From a candidate division WWE3 bacterium (lineage in GTDB: Bacteria > Patescibacteriota > WWE3 > UBA101185 > UBA10185), in the NCBI GenBank assembly GCA_003564915.1, contig PXDX01000109.1:1-21518 (forward strand): a stretch of 21,518 nt of DNA, read 5' to 3'. The notes below the pieces were generated by a model. That model did no database searches. It was not told the origin of the DNA and worked only from the letters and a program-made list of their open reading frames with translations. Shown in pieces: positions 6,459 through 13,801 of the stretch. The position numbers and the translations under genes were made by a program. The stretch's first letter is position 1. Each line of letters opens with the position of its first letter.

Positions 6459-9100
6459 GTTTGTTTATTATAGATTGGGTTTTTGTTTGCAAGAAATTTG
6501 CTTAGGTCTAGGATAACAGCGTATAAAAATCCTACGAAAAGGGCGATACCCCAGGATGTCTTTCCGACCGGTACGGTTTCGAAAATCACTCTCGCAGGAG
6601 TATAGATAATCAACAATGTTGCCGCTAAAGAAACCAGGGACGCATATACCAAAGACATGTTAACGAACGGTGATCTATTTAAAATACGTTTTCTAAATGA
6701 GCGGAAGCCAAAAGCACCCACGATTTCCATAATGATTAATGTAAGAAGCGCTGTAGTTCTTGCGAATGATGTGGGCTCGCCAAATACATTGAAGTCCAAA
6801 TAGTAAGCAGATAGAGTGAAGAATGCCATTGTAAGACCGCAGAAGCCTATTACGGAGATTAATACCGGGTTTAGAATGTTTGTACTCTCACGAGGTTTTT
6901 CTTTCATAATATCTTTTGAAGAGGGATTTAAGCCCAAAGTTATAGCGGGAATATTATCGGTAACTAAGTTCATAAATAGTATCTGTATAGATAAAAGTAA
7001 AGGTATATCCCATCCGAGTATTGGGGCTGTTGCTACACCTATAAAGAGTACTATCAATTCGGCTGCATTTACCGATAATTGATAGGAAACGAATTTCCTT
7101 ATATTGTTATAAATTGTACGCCCTTCGGCAACGGCCGTTATTATACTGGCAAAATTATCATCTTTTAATGTTAGGTCAGCGGCAGATCTGGAAACGTCCG
7201 TGCCGGTTCTTCCCATGGCTATACCCACATGAGCTTCTCTTAGCGCCGGAGCATCGTTAACACCGTCCCCCGTCATGGCGACTGATTCACCTTGAGCCTT
7301 GAGTAAACGGACTATTCTTAGTTTATGCTCCGGAGTAACTCTAGCGAAGACCACAGTATCTTTGACAGCAATAGAAAGCTCTTCATCAGTCATATTGTCT
7401 ATTTCTTTACCTCGTAAAATGGGGCCGTCAAGACCTATTTGCTTTGCTATTGCCTCTGCTGTTTCTTTACTATCTCCAGTGATCATTCTGACATCAATTC
7501 CGGCGTCAAAAGCTGTCTGGATAGATTCAGCTATTTCTTCTCTGGGAGAATCTTCCATGGCCACAATTCCCAGGAACACAAAACCCTCTTCCTCATAATT
7601 ATGATCGTCAGGATCGGCTTTCTTATATGCCACAGCCAATGTTCTGAAAGCATGGTTAGCCATTTCTTTTTGTATATCTTCTAGCTTTTCTCTGGCCTTT
7701 TTTGTAAATGCCACTTCTTTTTCGTTTTTCATCATCTTGGTACATTTGTCCAGTAATACACTTGGAGCTCCCTTTGCGTAAATAAAACCGCTCTTTTCAT
7801 CGGAATAGAGAACGGACATCATTTTTCTTGTTGAATTAAAAGGATATTCACTTATTATCTCTCCACCGTAATTCTCTTTTATTATGCCGGCTTTGGCTGC
7901 CAAAATTAACAACGCCGCTTCAGTTGGGGTTCCTAAAGCGCGATATTCACTATCTTCCCCGGTTCTCTCTATTTCGGCATCGTTACACAAAACACTGGCC
8001 GTCATTAATTTCTTCAAAGCACTATTCTTTGAGGGATCAATTTCTTTCCCATCCATTGTGATATTTCCTTGAACAACGTAGCCTGACCCCCCAACCTCAT
8101 ACAATTCCTCATTGGAGAAAACAAACTTTACCGTCATCTCCCCTCTAGTGATTGTTCCTGTCTTGTCGCTACAGATAATTGTGGTTTCTCCAAGAGTTTC
8201 GATTATCGACATCCTATTTACAATAACGTTCTTGTCCGCCATTCTTTTGGATCCCACTGCTAAAGTAGTTATTAGTACTACAGGAAAGCCTTCCGGAAAA
8301 GCGGAGACACATATAGCTATCATAAGGATGAGTGCATCTACCAGCAGATCTTGTGTAATTGCACTGGCATTTAATATCATCATCCCGGCTGTGATGACTG
8401 AAAATATTATTGCTACGATAACCATGAATTTTGCTATCAAATTGACTTTTTGCTGAAGAGGGAGCTCCTTCTCCGCGCTTGAAATTAGATGCGCAATTTC
8501 ACCAAATTTGGTATTCATTCCGGTATGAATTATTCTTGCGGTGCATTTCCCGTTTACTATGAAAGTTCCCATAAAAAGAAAGTTGTCTTCTTCCGGATTT
8601 TGCGGATCTTCAGGAGGATTTTTTGTTATCTCACTGGATTCTCCCGTCAATGCCGCCTCGTTCAAACGCAGATCCCTGCTTTCAAGGATTACAGCATCGG
8701 CAGGTATTTTTTCTCCATTACCAAGAATAAGAATATCTCCCGGAACAAGTGAATTTGAAGGTATTTCTACCTTGTGAGAGTCTCTTATCACTATAGAAAA
8801 AGGAGTCAACATGTTCTTTAAACTACCCACGGCCTCTTCCGCCTTGTACTCTTGAACGAAACCTACGATTATGACACAGAGTATAACCGCTATTATTGTA
8901 AATCCGGTTATATTCTTCCCAACAGTAAATGAGGTTATTGCAGCAACGGTTAGTAAATAGATCATAAAATTGCTTCTAATCTGGCGTATTAGAATCTGGA
9001 AAGGAGTTGTTTTGTTTGTGTCCTCAATTTCATTTGGACCGTATTCTTGAAGCAATTTCTCGGCTTCTTGAGAAGTTAGTCCTTCGTATTTTTTGGGCAT
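6452..9100 (-). CDS. P2-type cation ATPase, Ca2+-transporting-like
   Basis: An 882-aa P-type ATPase pumping a cation across the cytoplasmic membrane at the cost of ATP. In order: an N-terminal cation-ATPase domain; the actuator domain with TGES; a PEGFP motif in M4 (SERCA has PEGLP); the phosphorylation motif DKTGTIT with Asp312; a nucleotide-binding domain with KGAP; the hinge TGDGVNDAP; and a C-terminal membrane domain. The M5 N-x-x-E pair (NAAE) and the M6 NLVTDNIPA segment match Ca2+ site residues of SERCA/PMCA types. Na+ or Mn2+ transport by relatives cannot be excluded. There is no Shine-Dalgarno; an extended -10 sits eight bases upstream. It is divergent from nusA and probably transcribed with or before the small TM protein. 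Confidence 0.93.
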   Translation of the reverse strand: MPKKYEGLTSQEAEKLLQEYGPNEIEDTNKTTPFQILIRQIRSNFMIYLLTVAAITSFTVGKNITGFTIIAVILCVIIVGFVQEYKAEEAVGSLKNMLTPFSIVIRDSHKVEIPSNSLVPGDILILGNGEKIPADAVILESRDLRLNEAALTGESSEITKNPPEDPQNPEEDNFLFMGTFIVNGKCTARIIHTGMNTKFGEIAHLISSAEKELPLQQKVNLIAKFMVIVAIIFSVITAGMMILNASAITQDLLVDALILMIAICVSAFPEGFPVVLITTLAVGSKRMADKNVIVNRMSIIETLGETTIICSDKTGTITRGEMTVKFVFSNEELYEVGGSGYVVQGNITMDGKEIDPSKNSALKKLMTASVLCNDAEIERTGEDSEYRALGTPTEAALLILAAKAGIIKENYGGEIISEYPFNSTRKMMSVLYSDEKSGFIYAKGAPSVLLDKCTKMMKNEKEVAFTKKAREKLEDIQKEMANHAFRTLAVAYKKADPDDHNYEEEGFVFLGIVAMEDSPREEIAESIQTAFDAGIDVRMITGDSKETAEAIAKQIGLDGPILRGKEIDNMTDEELSIAVKDTVVFARVTPEHKLRIVRLLKAQGESVAMTGDGVNDAPALREAHVGIAMGRTGTDVSRSAADLTLKDDNFASIITAVAEGRTIYNNIRKFVSYQLSVNAAELIVLFIGVATAPILGWDIPLLLSIQILFMNLVTDNIPAITLGLNPSSKDIMKEKPRESTNILNPVLISVIGFCGLTMAFFTLSAYYLDFNVFGEPTSFARTTALLTLIIMEIVGAFGFRSFRKRILNRSPFVNMSLVYASLVSLAATLLIIYTPARVIFETVPVGKTSWGIALFVGFLYAVILDLSKFLANKNPIYNKQTR

Positions 9101-9108
9101 TGATAATC

Positions 9109-9117
9109 ATTTTAGCA
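9109..9117 (-). promoter_or_regulatory. Extended -10 promoter of the ATPase (leaderless-type)
   Basis: On the - strand the sequence TGC-TAAAAT is an extended -10 element. It ends eight bases before the ATG at 9100, with no Shine-Dalgarno in between. No good -35 is visible. Confidence 0.5.
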
Positions 9118-9191
9118 GATGCAGAATTACGATTCATGCCCTGAACCGAATTCAACAGCAGAATTACTCGTATGGGTGTTTGTAAATCTGT

Positions 9192-9220
9192 TTGATATTG
9201 GTCATTTCGTATGGTAGTTT
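9192..9220 (+). promoter_or_regulatory. Possible distal promoter (P1) of nusA
   Basis: TTGATA (9192-9197), a 17-base spacer and TAGTTT (9215-9220) preceded by TGG form a plausible extended -10 promoter. It would start RNA near 9227, upstream of the hairpin at 9243-9275. Confidence 0.35.
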
Positions 9221-9242
9221 AATAGCGTTCGTAAATCTTAAT

Positions 9243-9280
9243 GAAAGCTTGTTAAGTGGGGAGTGCCCCGCTTTCTTTAT
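9243..9280 (+). terminator. Intrinsic terminator-like hairpin in the nusA leader
   Basis: GTGGGG (9256-9261) and CCCCGC (9266-9271) form a GC-rich stem with loop AGTG. An outer GAAAGC (9243-9248)/GCTTTC (9270-9275) pairing is an alternative. A T-rich tract (TTTCTTT) follows. No gene on this strand ends upstream, so an attenuator for RNA from P1 is the likely role. Confidence 0.5.
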
Positions 9281-9294
9281 ATAGGGATTAGCGA

Positions 9295-9300
9295 TACAAT
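9295..9300 (+). promoter_or_regulatory. Proximal -10 box (P2) of nusA, leaderless-type
   Basis: TACAAT ends seven bases before the ATG at 9308. There is no Shine-Dalgarno. The expected -35 position (9272-9277) reads TTTCTT, a weak match inside the T-tract of the hairpin. Confidence 0.45.
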
Positions 9301-9307
9301 ACAAAAT

Positions 9308-10522
9308 ATGGCAATAACAGAATTTAATGCAGCAGTTAAACAGATAGCTACAGAACGCGGCATATCCGTGGAGAGTGTACTTGAGTCTATAGAAATGGCC
9401 CTGGTTTCAGCTTATAAGAAAGACTATGTAGAAGAAATTCCCGAGGAGAAGGACTTACCAGAAGAGGATAATATTGAGGCTGATCTCGATCCTTTAACCG
9501 GAGAAGTCAGAATTTTGAAGGATGGTAAGGATGTAACTCCTGCCGGTTTTGGACGCATCGCAGCACAAACTGCTAAACAGGTTATATTACAAAAAATACG
9601 GGAAACCGAGAAAGACGTTATTATGGATGATTTCTCCGAAAAGATAGGAGCCATTCAAAGCGGAGTTATCTTTCGAGTAGAAAACGATGTTGTAGTAATT
9701 GATTTGGGAAAGGCCCATGGTATTTTACTTCCTTCTGAGCAAGTTCAATCCGAAGATTACCAAACGGGCCAAAGGCTGAAGGTCTTACTAAAAAATGTTA
9801 AGGATTCAGGTCGGGGACCGGAAGTTATTGTGAGCCGCTCGGACCCCCAGTTTGTAGCAAAGCTTTTTGAGCAGGAAGTCCCGGAGATCGCTTCGGGAGT
9901 TGTTACTATTGAAGCTATAGCCAGAGAGCCCGGTTCCAGGACCAAGATGGCCGTATCTTCAAACGATGAAAGGATAGATCCTGTGGGTAGCTGTGTCGGG
10001 CAAAAAGGAGTACGAGTGCAATCCGTTATTTCGGAGCTTGAAGGCGAGAAGATTGACATAATTCCTTTTTCTCAAAACGAGGAAAGATTTGTTGCGGCAG
10101 CCTTATCTCCTGCAAAAGTTACTGAAGTGGTTTTGAGCGCAGAAGATAAAGTAGCGGTAGTTTCAGTTCCGGAAGACCAACAGAGTTTGGCCATTGGAAA
10201 AGAAGGTCAGAACGCCAGACTTGCCAACAGATTGACCGGATGGAAAATTGATATTAAAGGGGCCGAAGGTATAGAAGGAGAAGAGTTTTCAGAAGTATCA
10301 GAAGAGGGTCCTGGAGTTTCCGCAGGGATTTGGGATGAGGTTATTAGAAAAGTCCGGGAAGAGCAGGAGGATGAAGAAGAAGTCTCTCAGGAAGAAGAAT
10401 CCGGTGATATGTCAAGTGATGAAGGCGACGAAGTCGATTCTGAAGAGATTTCCGAGAAAGAAGAAAAAGAAACGAATGAAGAGGTTGAAGAAACCGAAGG
10501 GGAAGAAAAGAAAGAAGAATAG
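9308..10522 (+). CDS. nusA: Transcription termination/antitermination factor NusA
   Basis: NusA binds RNA polymerase and nascent RNA and controls pausing, termination and antitermination. The 404-aa protein has the N-terminal polymerase-binding domain, an S1 domain (from about residue 116, IGAIQSGVIF), KH1 (DPVGSCVGQKG), and KH2 (LAIGKEGQNARLA). It ends in a highly acidic low-complexity tail of roughly 75 residues rich in Glu and Asp instead of folded C-terminal repeats. I chose ATG 9308, whose product starts MAITEFNAAV as in the family, over the GTG at 9263. That GTG lies in the leader hairpin and would add 15 unrelated residues. infB follows after 62 bases, the classical nusA-infB order. 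Two promoters and a leader terminator suggest regulation by attenuation. Confidence 0.95.
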   Translation: MAITEFNAAVKQIATERGISVESVLESIEMALVSAYKKDYVEEIPEEKDLPEEDNIEADLDPLTGEVRILKDGKDVTPAGFGRIAAQTAKQVILQKIRETEKDVIMDDFSEKIGAIQSGVIFRVENDVVVIDLGKAHGILLPSEQVQSEDYQTGQRLKVLLKNVKDSGRGPEVIVSRSDPQFVAKLFEQEVPEIASGVVTIEAIAREPGSRTKMAVSSNDERIDPVGSCVGQKGVRVQSVISELEGEKIDIIPFSQNEERFVAAALSPAKVTEVVLSAEDKVAVVSVPEDQQSLAIGKEGQNARLANRLTGWKIDIKGAEGIEGEEFSEVSEEGPGVSAGIWDEVIRKVREEQEDEEEVSQEEESGDMSSDEGDEVDSEEISEKEEKETNEEVEETEGEEKKEE

Positions 10523-10584
10523 AAAGAAATGGAACCAGAATTGAACCATAAAACGACGGGTTTTGTGCGTAAATCAAGAACGAT

Positions 10585-12075
10585 ATGCCAAAAAAAGATA
10601 CTGAAAACAACAACAAATATAATAGAGCTCCAATCGTCACATTTATGGGGCATGTCGATCATGGTAAGACCAGTTTGCTTGATGTTATTAGGCATACTAA
10701 AGTTCAACAAGGCGAGCACGGTGGTATAACTCAGCACGTAGGCGCCTATTCCATAGAGTACAAGAATCAACCTATAACTTTTATTGACACTCCCGGACAC
10801 CGGGCTTTTACTCAAATGCGTCTTCGCGGGGGGAAGGCCGCAGATATAGTGGTTTTGGTTGTAGCGGCTGATCAAGGAGTTCAACCTCAAACCAAGGAAG
10901 CAATTTCTCACGCAAAGGCCTCGGGATCCAGCATTATAGTAGCGATAAATAAAATGGATCTACCCGGAGCTGATTCCCAGAAAGTAAAGCAACAACTAGC
11001 TCAGGAAAATGTTTTGGTTGAGGATTGGGGAGGAGAGATAGTCTCCGTGGAGGTTTCGGCTGAAACGGGGGACAATGTTGAGGAACTGCTCGACGCGATT
11101 TTAGTTGTAGCGGAGCTTCAGAATCTTAAAGCTGATCCTTCGGGCGAGTTGGAGGCCCTTATAATTGAGGCTCTTAGCGATCCTAGGCAGGGAGTTGTTG
11201 TCAATTGCATAGTAAGGAACGGAACATTAAAAGTAGGAGAAGATGTGGAGGCCAGCGGCTTATCCGCACGAATAAAAAGAATTACAAATGAATCGGGTAC
11301 TTCATTAAAGGAAGCTGTACCGACAATGCCGGTCAGCATTCTAGGATTCAGCGAACTTCCAAATGTTGGAGATCTAATAGTTTCAAAGGGAAGTGAATTG
11401 GCCGCTCTGGCCATAAGTAAAGATGAGATGGAAATTATAGGCGCAGACACTAAAAAGATGGTATCAGTCATAATTAAGGCGGACACCAGAGGTACATTGG
11501 AAGCCGTAAAAGCCAGTTTGGCGGATCTTGTAACTGCTTCAGTGGGTAATACTTTTTCACTAAAATTTGTTCATACCGCGACCGGAGATATTACTGATTC
11601 GGATATCCTACTGGCTCAAAGTGTAGACGGAGTAGTCATAGGCTTTAATGTGAACGTTTCTCATACGGCGGATAGTTTATCTCAGAGCGTGAAGGTTCCT
11701 GTCAAGACTTATCGGACCATCTATGATCTAATTGATGACGCCAAAGATCTTTTAGAGTGGACCGCCGAAAAAGAGGAGGAAAAGATAAAAGGGAGAGCCG
11801 GTGTACTTAAACTTTTTAAATTAAAGTCCGGGGATATTGCAGCCGGAAGCAAGGTTCTTGCAGGTCGTTTATCGAAAGGAGCTAAAGCGGCTGTCTATGA
11901 TAAAAACCCGGCCGATTTGACCGAGGAAGATGAACCTCTTCATGTAGGGGTGATCAAAAATATTAGATGCGGAACTGAGGAAGTTTCTTCCGTTGGAAAA
12001 GGTCAGGAATGCGGGATCATGCTAAAGGATCAGTTTGAAGATATTAAGCCCGGAATGTTTATAGAAGTGCTTTGA
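10585..12075 (+). CDS. infB: Translation initiation factor IF-2, short form
   Basis: The GTPase that brings initiator tRNA to the ribosome. G-domain motifs are complete: GHVDHGKT (residues 22-29), DTPGH, and NKMD. They are followed by the EF-Tu-like beta-barrel domain II, then domain III, and a C-terminal barrel ending in PGMFIEVL. Only about 15 residues precede the G domain, so the IF2-N and linker regions of long bacterial IF-2 are absent; at 496 aa it is among the shortest forms. No Shine-Dalgarno is obvious at the ATG; the gene is probably read through from nusA. A weak hairpin follows the stop. Confidence 0.96.
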   Translation: MPKKDTENNNKYNRAPIVTFMGHVDHGKTSLLDVIRHTKVQQGEHGGITQHVGAYSIEYKNQPITFIDTPGHRAFTQMRLRGGKAADIVVLVVAADQGVQPQTKEAISHAKASGSSIIVAINKMDLPGADSQKVKQQLAQENVLVEDWGGEIVSVEVSAETGDNVEELLDAILVVAELQNLKADPSGELEALIIEALSDPRQGVVVNCIVRNGTLKVGEDVEASGLSARIKRITNESGTSLKEAVPTMPVSILGFSELPNVGDLIVSKGSELAALAISKDEMEIIGADTKKMVSVIIKADTRGTLEAVKASLADLVTASVGNTFSLKFVHTATGDITDSDILLAQSVDGVVIGFNVNVSHTADSLSQSVKVPVKTYRTIYDLIDDAKDLLEWTAEKEEEKIKGRAGVLKLFKLKSGDIAAGSKVLAGRLSKGAKAAVYDKNPADLTEEDEPLHVGVIKNIRCGTEEVSSVGKGQECGIMLKDQFEDIKPGMFIEVL

Positions 12076-12099
12076 TACTTTCTCATAAATCTTATAGTT

Positions 12100-12135
12100 G
12101 TTTAGAACATGTTTAGATGTTAAACTTCTTTCATT
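12100..12135 (+). terminator. Putative weak terminator after infB
   Basis: GTTT (12100-12103) plus AACAT (12106-12110) pair with ATGTT (12117-12121) plus AAAC (12122-12125), with an AG bulge. A TTCTTTCATT tract follows. The stem is AT-rich, so this is tentative. Confidence 0.35.
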
Positions 12136-12167
12136 GAATTGGCCTATTCTACTAAGGAGGGAGATAA

Positions 12168-12491
12168 ATGGTGCGGGTCGTCGGCGACCAGTCGGTTGAG
12201 ATTTTTCTCAAAGAGAGAGGTTTTGTAACAGCTACGAAGATCTTTCCTCCGGACCAAGAGGAAAAGGAACACTTCATAGCAGTGAAGAGGAGGAGCGATT
12301 TTTGGGCATATTTGAAAGGTGGAGTCTTTCAAGTGTATCGGAGGAATAATTTCTGCGGTGAAGTCGAAAATAGAGCTTCCTCAATGCCCTTAATTCCTTT
12401 TTGCGGAGAATATGCCGCAAGAGAAGGATACGCTCTCCCGCAATGTATTCTGATAATTGTAGGCGATGATCAGAATAGATTAGGTAGTTAA
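12168..12491 (+). CDS. Orphan 107-aa protein with a very strong ribosome binding site
   Basis: I do not recognise this protein. It is preceded by AAGGAGGGAG (12154-12163), the strongest Shine-Dalgarno in the window, and followed directly by a GC-rich terminator, so it looks like a free-standing, well-translated gene. It occupies the place where rbfA often follows infB and has similar length, but the sequence shows none of RbfA's features. It is rich in charged and aromatic residues, with a central FWAYLKGGVFQVYRR segment and three Cys, and has no signal peptide or TM segment. The first 60 codons appear more GC-rich than neighbouring genes, which may hint at a different origin. No function is proposed. 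Confidence 0.65.
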   Translation: MVRVVGDQSVEIFLKERGFVTATKIFPPDQEEKEHFIAVKRRSDFWAYLKGGVFQVYRRNNFCGEVENRASSMPLIPFCGEYAAREGYALPQCILIIVGDDQNRLGS

Positions 12492-12500
12492 ACTTTAAGT

Positions 12501-12560
12501 TGAGGGGAGGATTAAAGTTGTCCTGCTGTTTTGGACGCTCAACCGCCCCTCATTATTTTT
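12501..12560 (+). terminator. Rho-independent terminator after the orphan gene
   Basis: TGAGGGG (12501-12507) pairs with CCCCTCA (12546-12552), continued by GG/CC after one mismatch. An inner GTCC/GGAC hairpin lies within, and TTATTTTT follows. It is the clearest intrinsic terminator in the window. Confidence 0.75.
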
Positions 12561-12593
12561 AGGCCTATCACAAAGATTAATTACCTTTTCAGG

Positions 12594-12622
12594 TTGACAT
12601 ATTATCCTATAATTGTTACAAT
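12594..12622 (+). promoter_or_regulatory. Consensus promoter upstream of the DHH-like gene
   Basis: TTGACA (12594-12599), a 17-base spacer and TACAAT (12617-12622) are near consensus. RNA should start near 12629, leaving a leader of about 52 bases. This leader contains two GACGTC copies (12629-12645 region) separated by AAAGA that can fold into a 6-bp hairpin. A GGCGAG element precedes the ATG at 12681. Confidence 0.65.
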
Positions 12623-12680
12623 CCTCTGACGTCAAAGAGACGTCCCCAATTTAAGTTTCCTGCATACCAAAGGCGAGAAA

Positions 12681-13340
12681 ATGAACAATAATGATGTTTA
12701 TAACGTAGAAAGAATCAAAGAATTGTTAAGAAGCGCGGATACTATTGCAATCATGCCATCCGAGGTGTCCGGCCCGGATTCTTATAGTGCCGCTGCAGGC
12801 CTATATCATAGTTTAATATCTTCCGATAAGAACGCCACCTTCATCTACAAAGGAGAAACTCCCGCTGAATGTAAAGGTCTTATTGATCCTGATCAAATTG
12901 CTAAGGACATCTATTCCAGAAAGATGGAGATATCAATTGATTATACGGGAACTCCGGCAAGCAAACTGGCCTACTCCAATGAAGGCACTGTTCTGAAATT
13001 AGTTCTATCTCCTGTGTCAAGGGATTTTGATAGGAGTAGAATAAAGACCGATATCAAGGGTTATGATTTTGATTTGATCTTTGCACTGGGGGCACAGAGA
13101 TCGGATGACTTTATGAATAAAGACAGAGATCTTAAAGACGAGTTCACGAAAGCCAGGGTAGTAAATTTAGATAATACTGATATGAACAACAGATTTGGAG
13201 ATATAAATATAATTGATACTAAAGCCTCGAATCTTAGTGAAATTGTTTTTAAGCTGCTTTCTTACATTTTAATGGTTCCTAACGGTAGAGCCGCAAAAGC
13301 TTTGTTGGTTGGTATGAGCTATAGAGAGCCTCGTGCTTGA
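12681..13340 (+). CDS. Truncated DHH-family protein lacking catalytic motifs
   Basis: A 219-aa protein that follows the N-terminal (DHH) domain of NrnA-type oligoribonuclease/PAP phosphatases. The fold landmarks are present: an SAAAGLY helix near residue 40, a VVNLDN segment at 160-165, FGDINIIDTKAS..SEIVFKLL, and a final ALLVGMSY. The catalytic signatures are not. The HxxPDGD motif becomes a segment with only Asp33, the middle Asp in FALG is Gly, and the DHH triad reads Asp164-Asn-Thr. The protein stops where the linker to the DHHA1 domain would begin. It sits in the usual nrnA place between infB and rpsO. A non-catalytic, perhaps nucleotide-binding or structural, role is inferred. No leftover DHHA1 coding is seen downstream. 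Confidence 0.7.
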   Translation: MNNNDVYNVERIKELLRSADTIAIMPSEVSGPDSYSAAAGLYHSLISSDKNATFIYKGETPAECKGLIDPDQIAKDIYSRKMEISIDYTGTPASKLAYSNEGTVLKLVLSPVSRDFDRSRIKTDIKGYDFDLIFALGAQRSDDFMNKDRDLKDEFTKARVVNLDNTDMNNRFGDINIIDTKASNLSEIVFKLLSYILMVPNGRAAKALLVGMSYREPRA

Positions 13341-13365
13341 TAGGAAGCGGTTTATTTGTTAGAAT
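13337..13365 (+). promoter_or_regulatory. rpsO promoter (very short leader)
   Basis: TTGATA (13337-13342, overlapping the stop of the preceding gene), a 17-base spacer and TAGAAT (13360-13365). The -10 ends ten bases before the rpsO ATG, so the leader should be only a few bases; no Shine-Dalgarno is present. Confidence 0.6.
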
Positions 13366-13375
13366 TTCCTAGCTT

Positions 13376-13645
13376 ATGGCACTACCCAGTGATATAAAGA
13401 AAAAAATAATTGATGAATACAAGATACACGAGGATGATACCGGTTCCCCGGAAGTTCAGGTGGCTATTTTGTCCGAAAGAATAAACCAGCTCTCAGATCA
13501 TTTGAAAGAGCACAAGAAAGATAACCACTCGCGCAGAGGTTTGTTACAGCTTGTGGGAAAAAGACGGCGTCTGCTTTCATATTTGAAGGATAAAGATGAG
13601 GAAAGGTATAGCACCATAGTAAAGAAATTGAATCTTCGTAAATAA
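13376..13645 (+). CDS. rpsO: 30S ribosomal protein S15 (uS15)
   Basis: The 89-aa protein matches S15 across its whole length: HEDDTGSPEVQVAIL, then the central helix INQLSDHLKEHKKD, HSRRGLL, and the C-terminal KRRRLLSYLK segment. It binds 16S rRNA in the platform of the small subunit. rpsO followed by pnp is a widely conserved pair. It has its own promoter. S15 autoregulates in some bacteria through its leader RNA, but the near-absence of a leader here argues against that mode. Confidence 0.98.
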   Translation: MALPSDIKKKIIDEYKIHEDDTGSPEVQVAILSERINQLSDHLKEHKKDNHSRRGLLQLVGKRRRLLSYLKDKDEERYSTIVKKLNLRK

Positions 13646-13673
13646 TTGTTTATAGATTAATAATAAATTAAAG

Positions 13674-13780
13674 TTGGAGAAGAGAAACAAGATTAAGGGT
13701 TAAATATTGGATATTATCCATTATTTCATGTGGATAGTATCCCGATGTTTTCTCCTTAATCTTCTCTGCAAATTCTCCAA
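13674..13780 (+). promoter_or_regulatory. Large inverted-repeat RNA leader between rpsO and pnp
   Basis: Nested pairings span about 107 bases. TTGGAGAA (13674-13681) pairs with TTCTCCAA (13773-13780), GAGA with TCTC (13682-13685/13763-13766), and AGATTAAGG (13690-13698) with CCTTAATCT (13754-13762). A central 11-bp stem pairs GGATATTATCC (13709-13719) with GGATAGTATCC (13732-13742) through one G.U. A possible pnp promoter (TTGTTT 13646, 17 bases, TAAAGT 13669) lies at its edge. The position matches the processed pnp leader stem of E. coli, so a role in PNPase autoregulation or RNA processing is likely. A small non-autonomous element is the alternative. Confidence 0.65.
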
Positions 13781-13801
13781 ATTAAAATAAGAAAGGTAAA
13801 A

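Noticed and set aside
9263..9307. GTG start extending NusA by 15 residues
   Set aside because: The extension lies inside the leader hairpin and the -10 region and resembles no NusA N-terminus; ATG 9308 gives the family start.
10387..10911. 174-aa open frame on the - strand
   Set aside because: It is the Ser-rich shadow of the acidic NusA tail and the start of infB; no ribosome binding site or family resemblance.
12168..12491. Orphan gene as RbfA
   Set aside because: Position and length fit, but no RbfA sequence features are visible (no KH-type AxG pattern or matching N-terminus).
12608..12613. TATAAT as the -10 for the DHH-like gene
   Set aside because: It lies only eight bases from TTGACA; the TACAAT at 17-base spacing is the better partner.
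12681..13375. Frameshift as cause of the truncated DHH protein
   Set aside because: The 38 bases before rpsO cannot hold a DHHA1 domain in any frame, and they contain the rpsO promoter.
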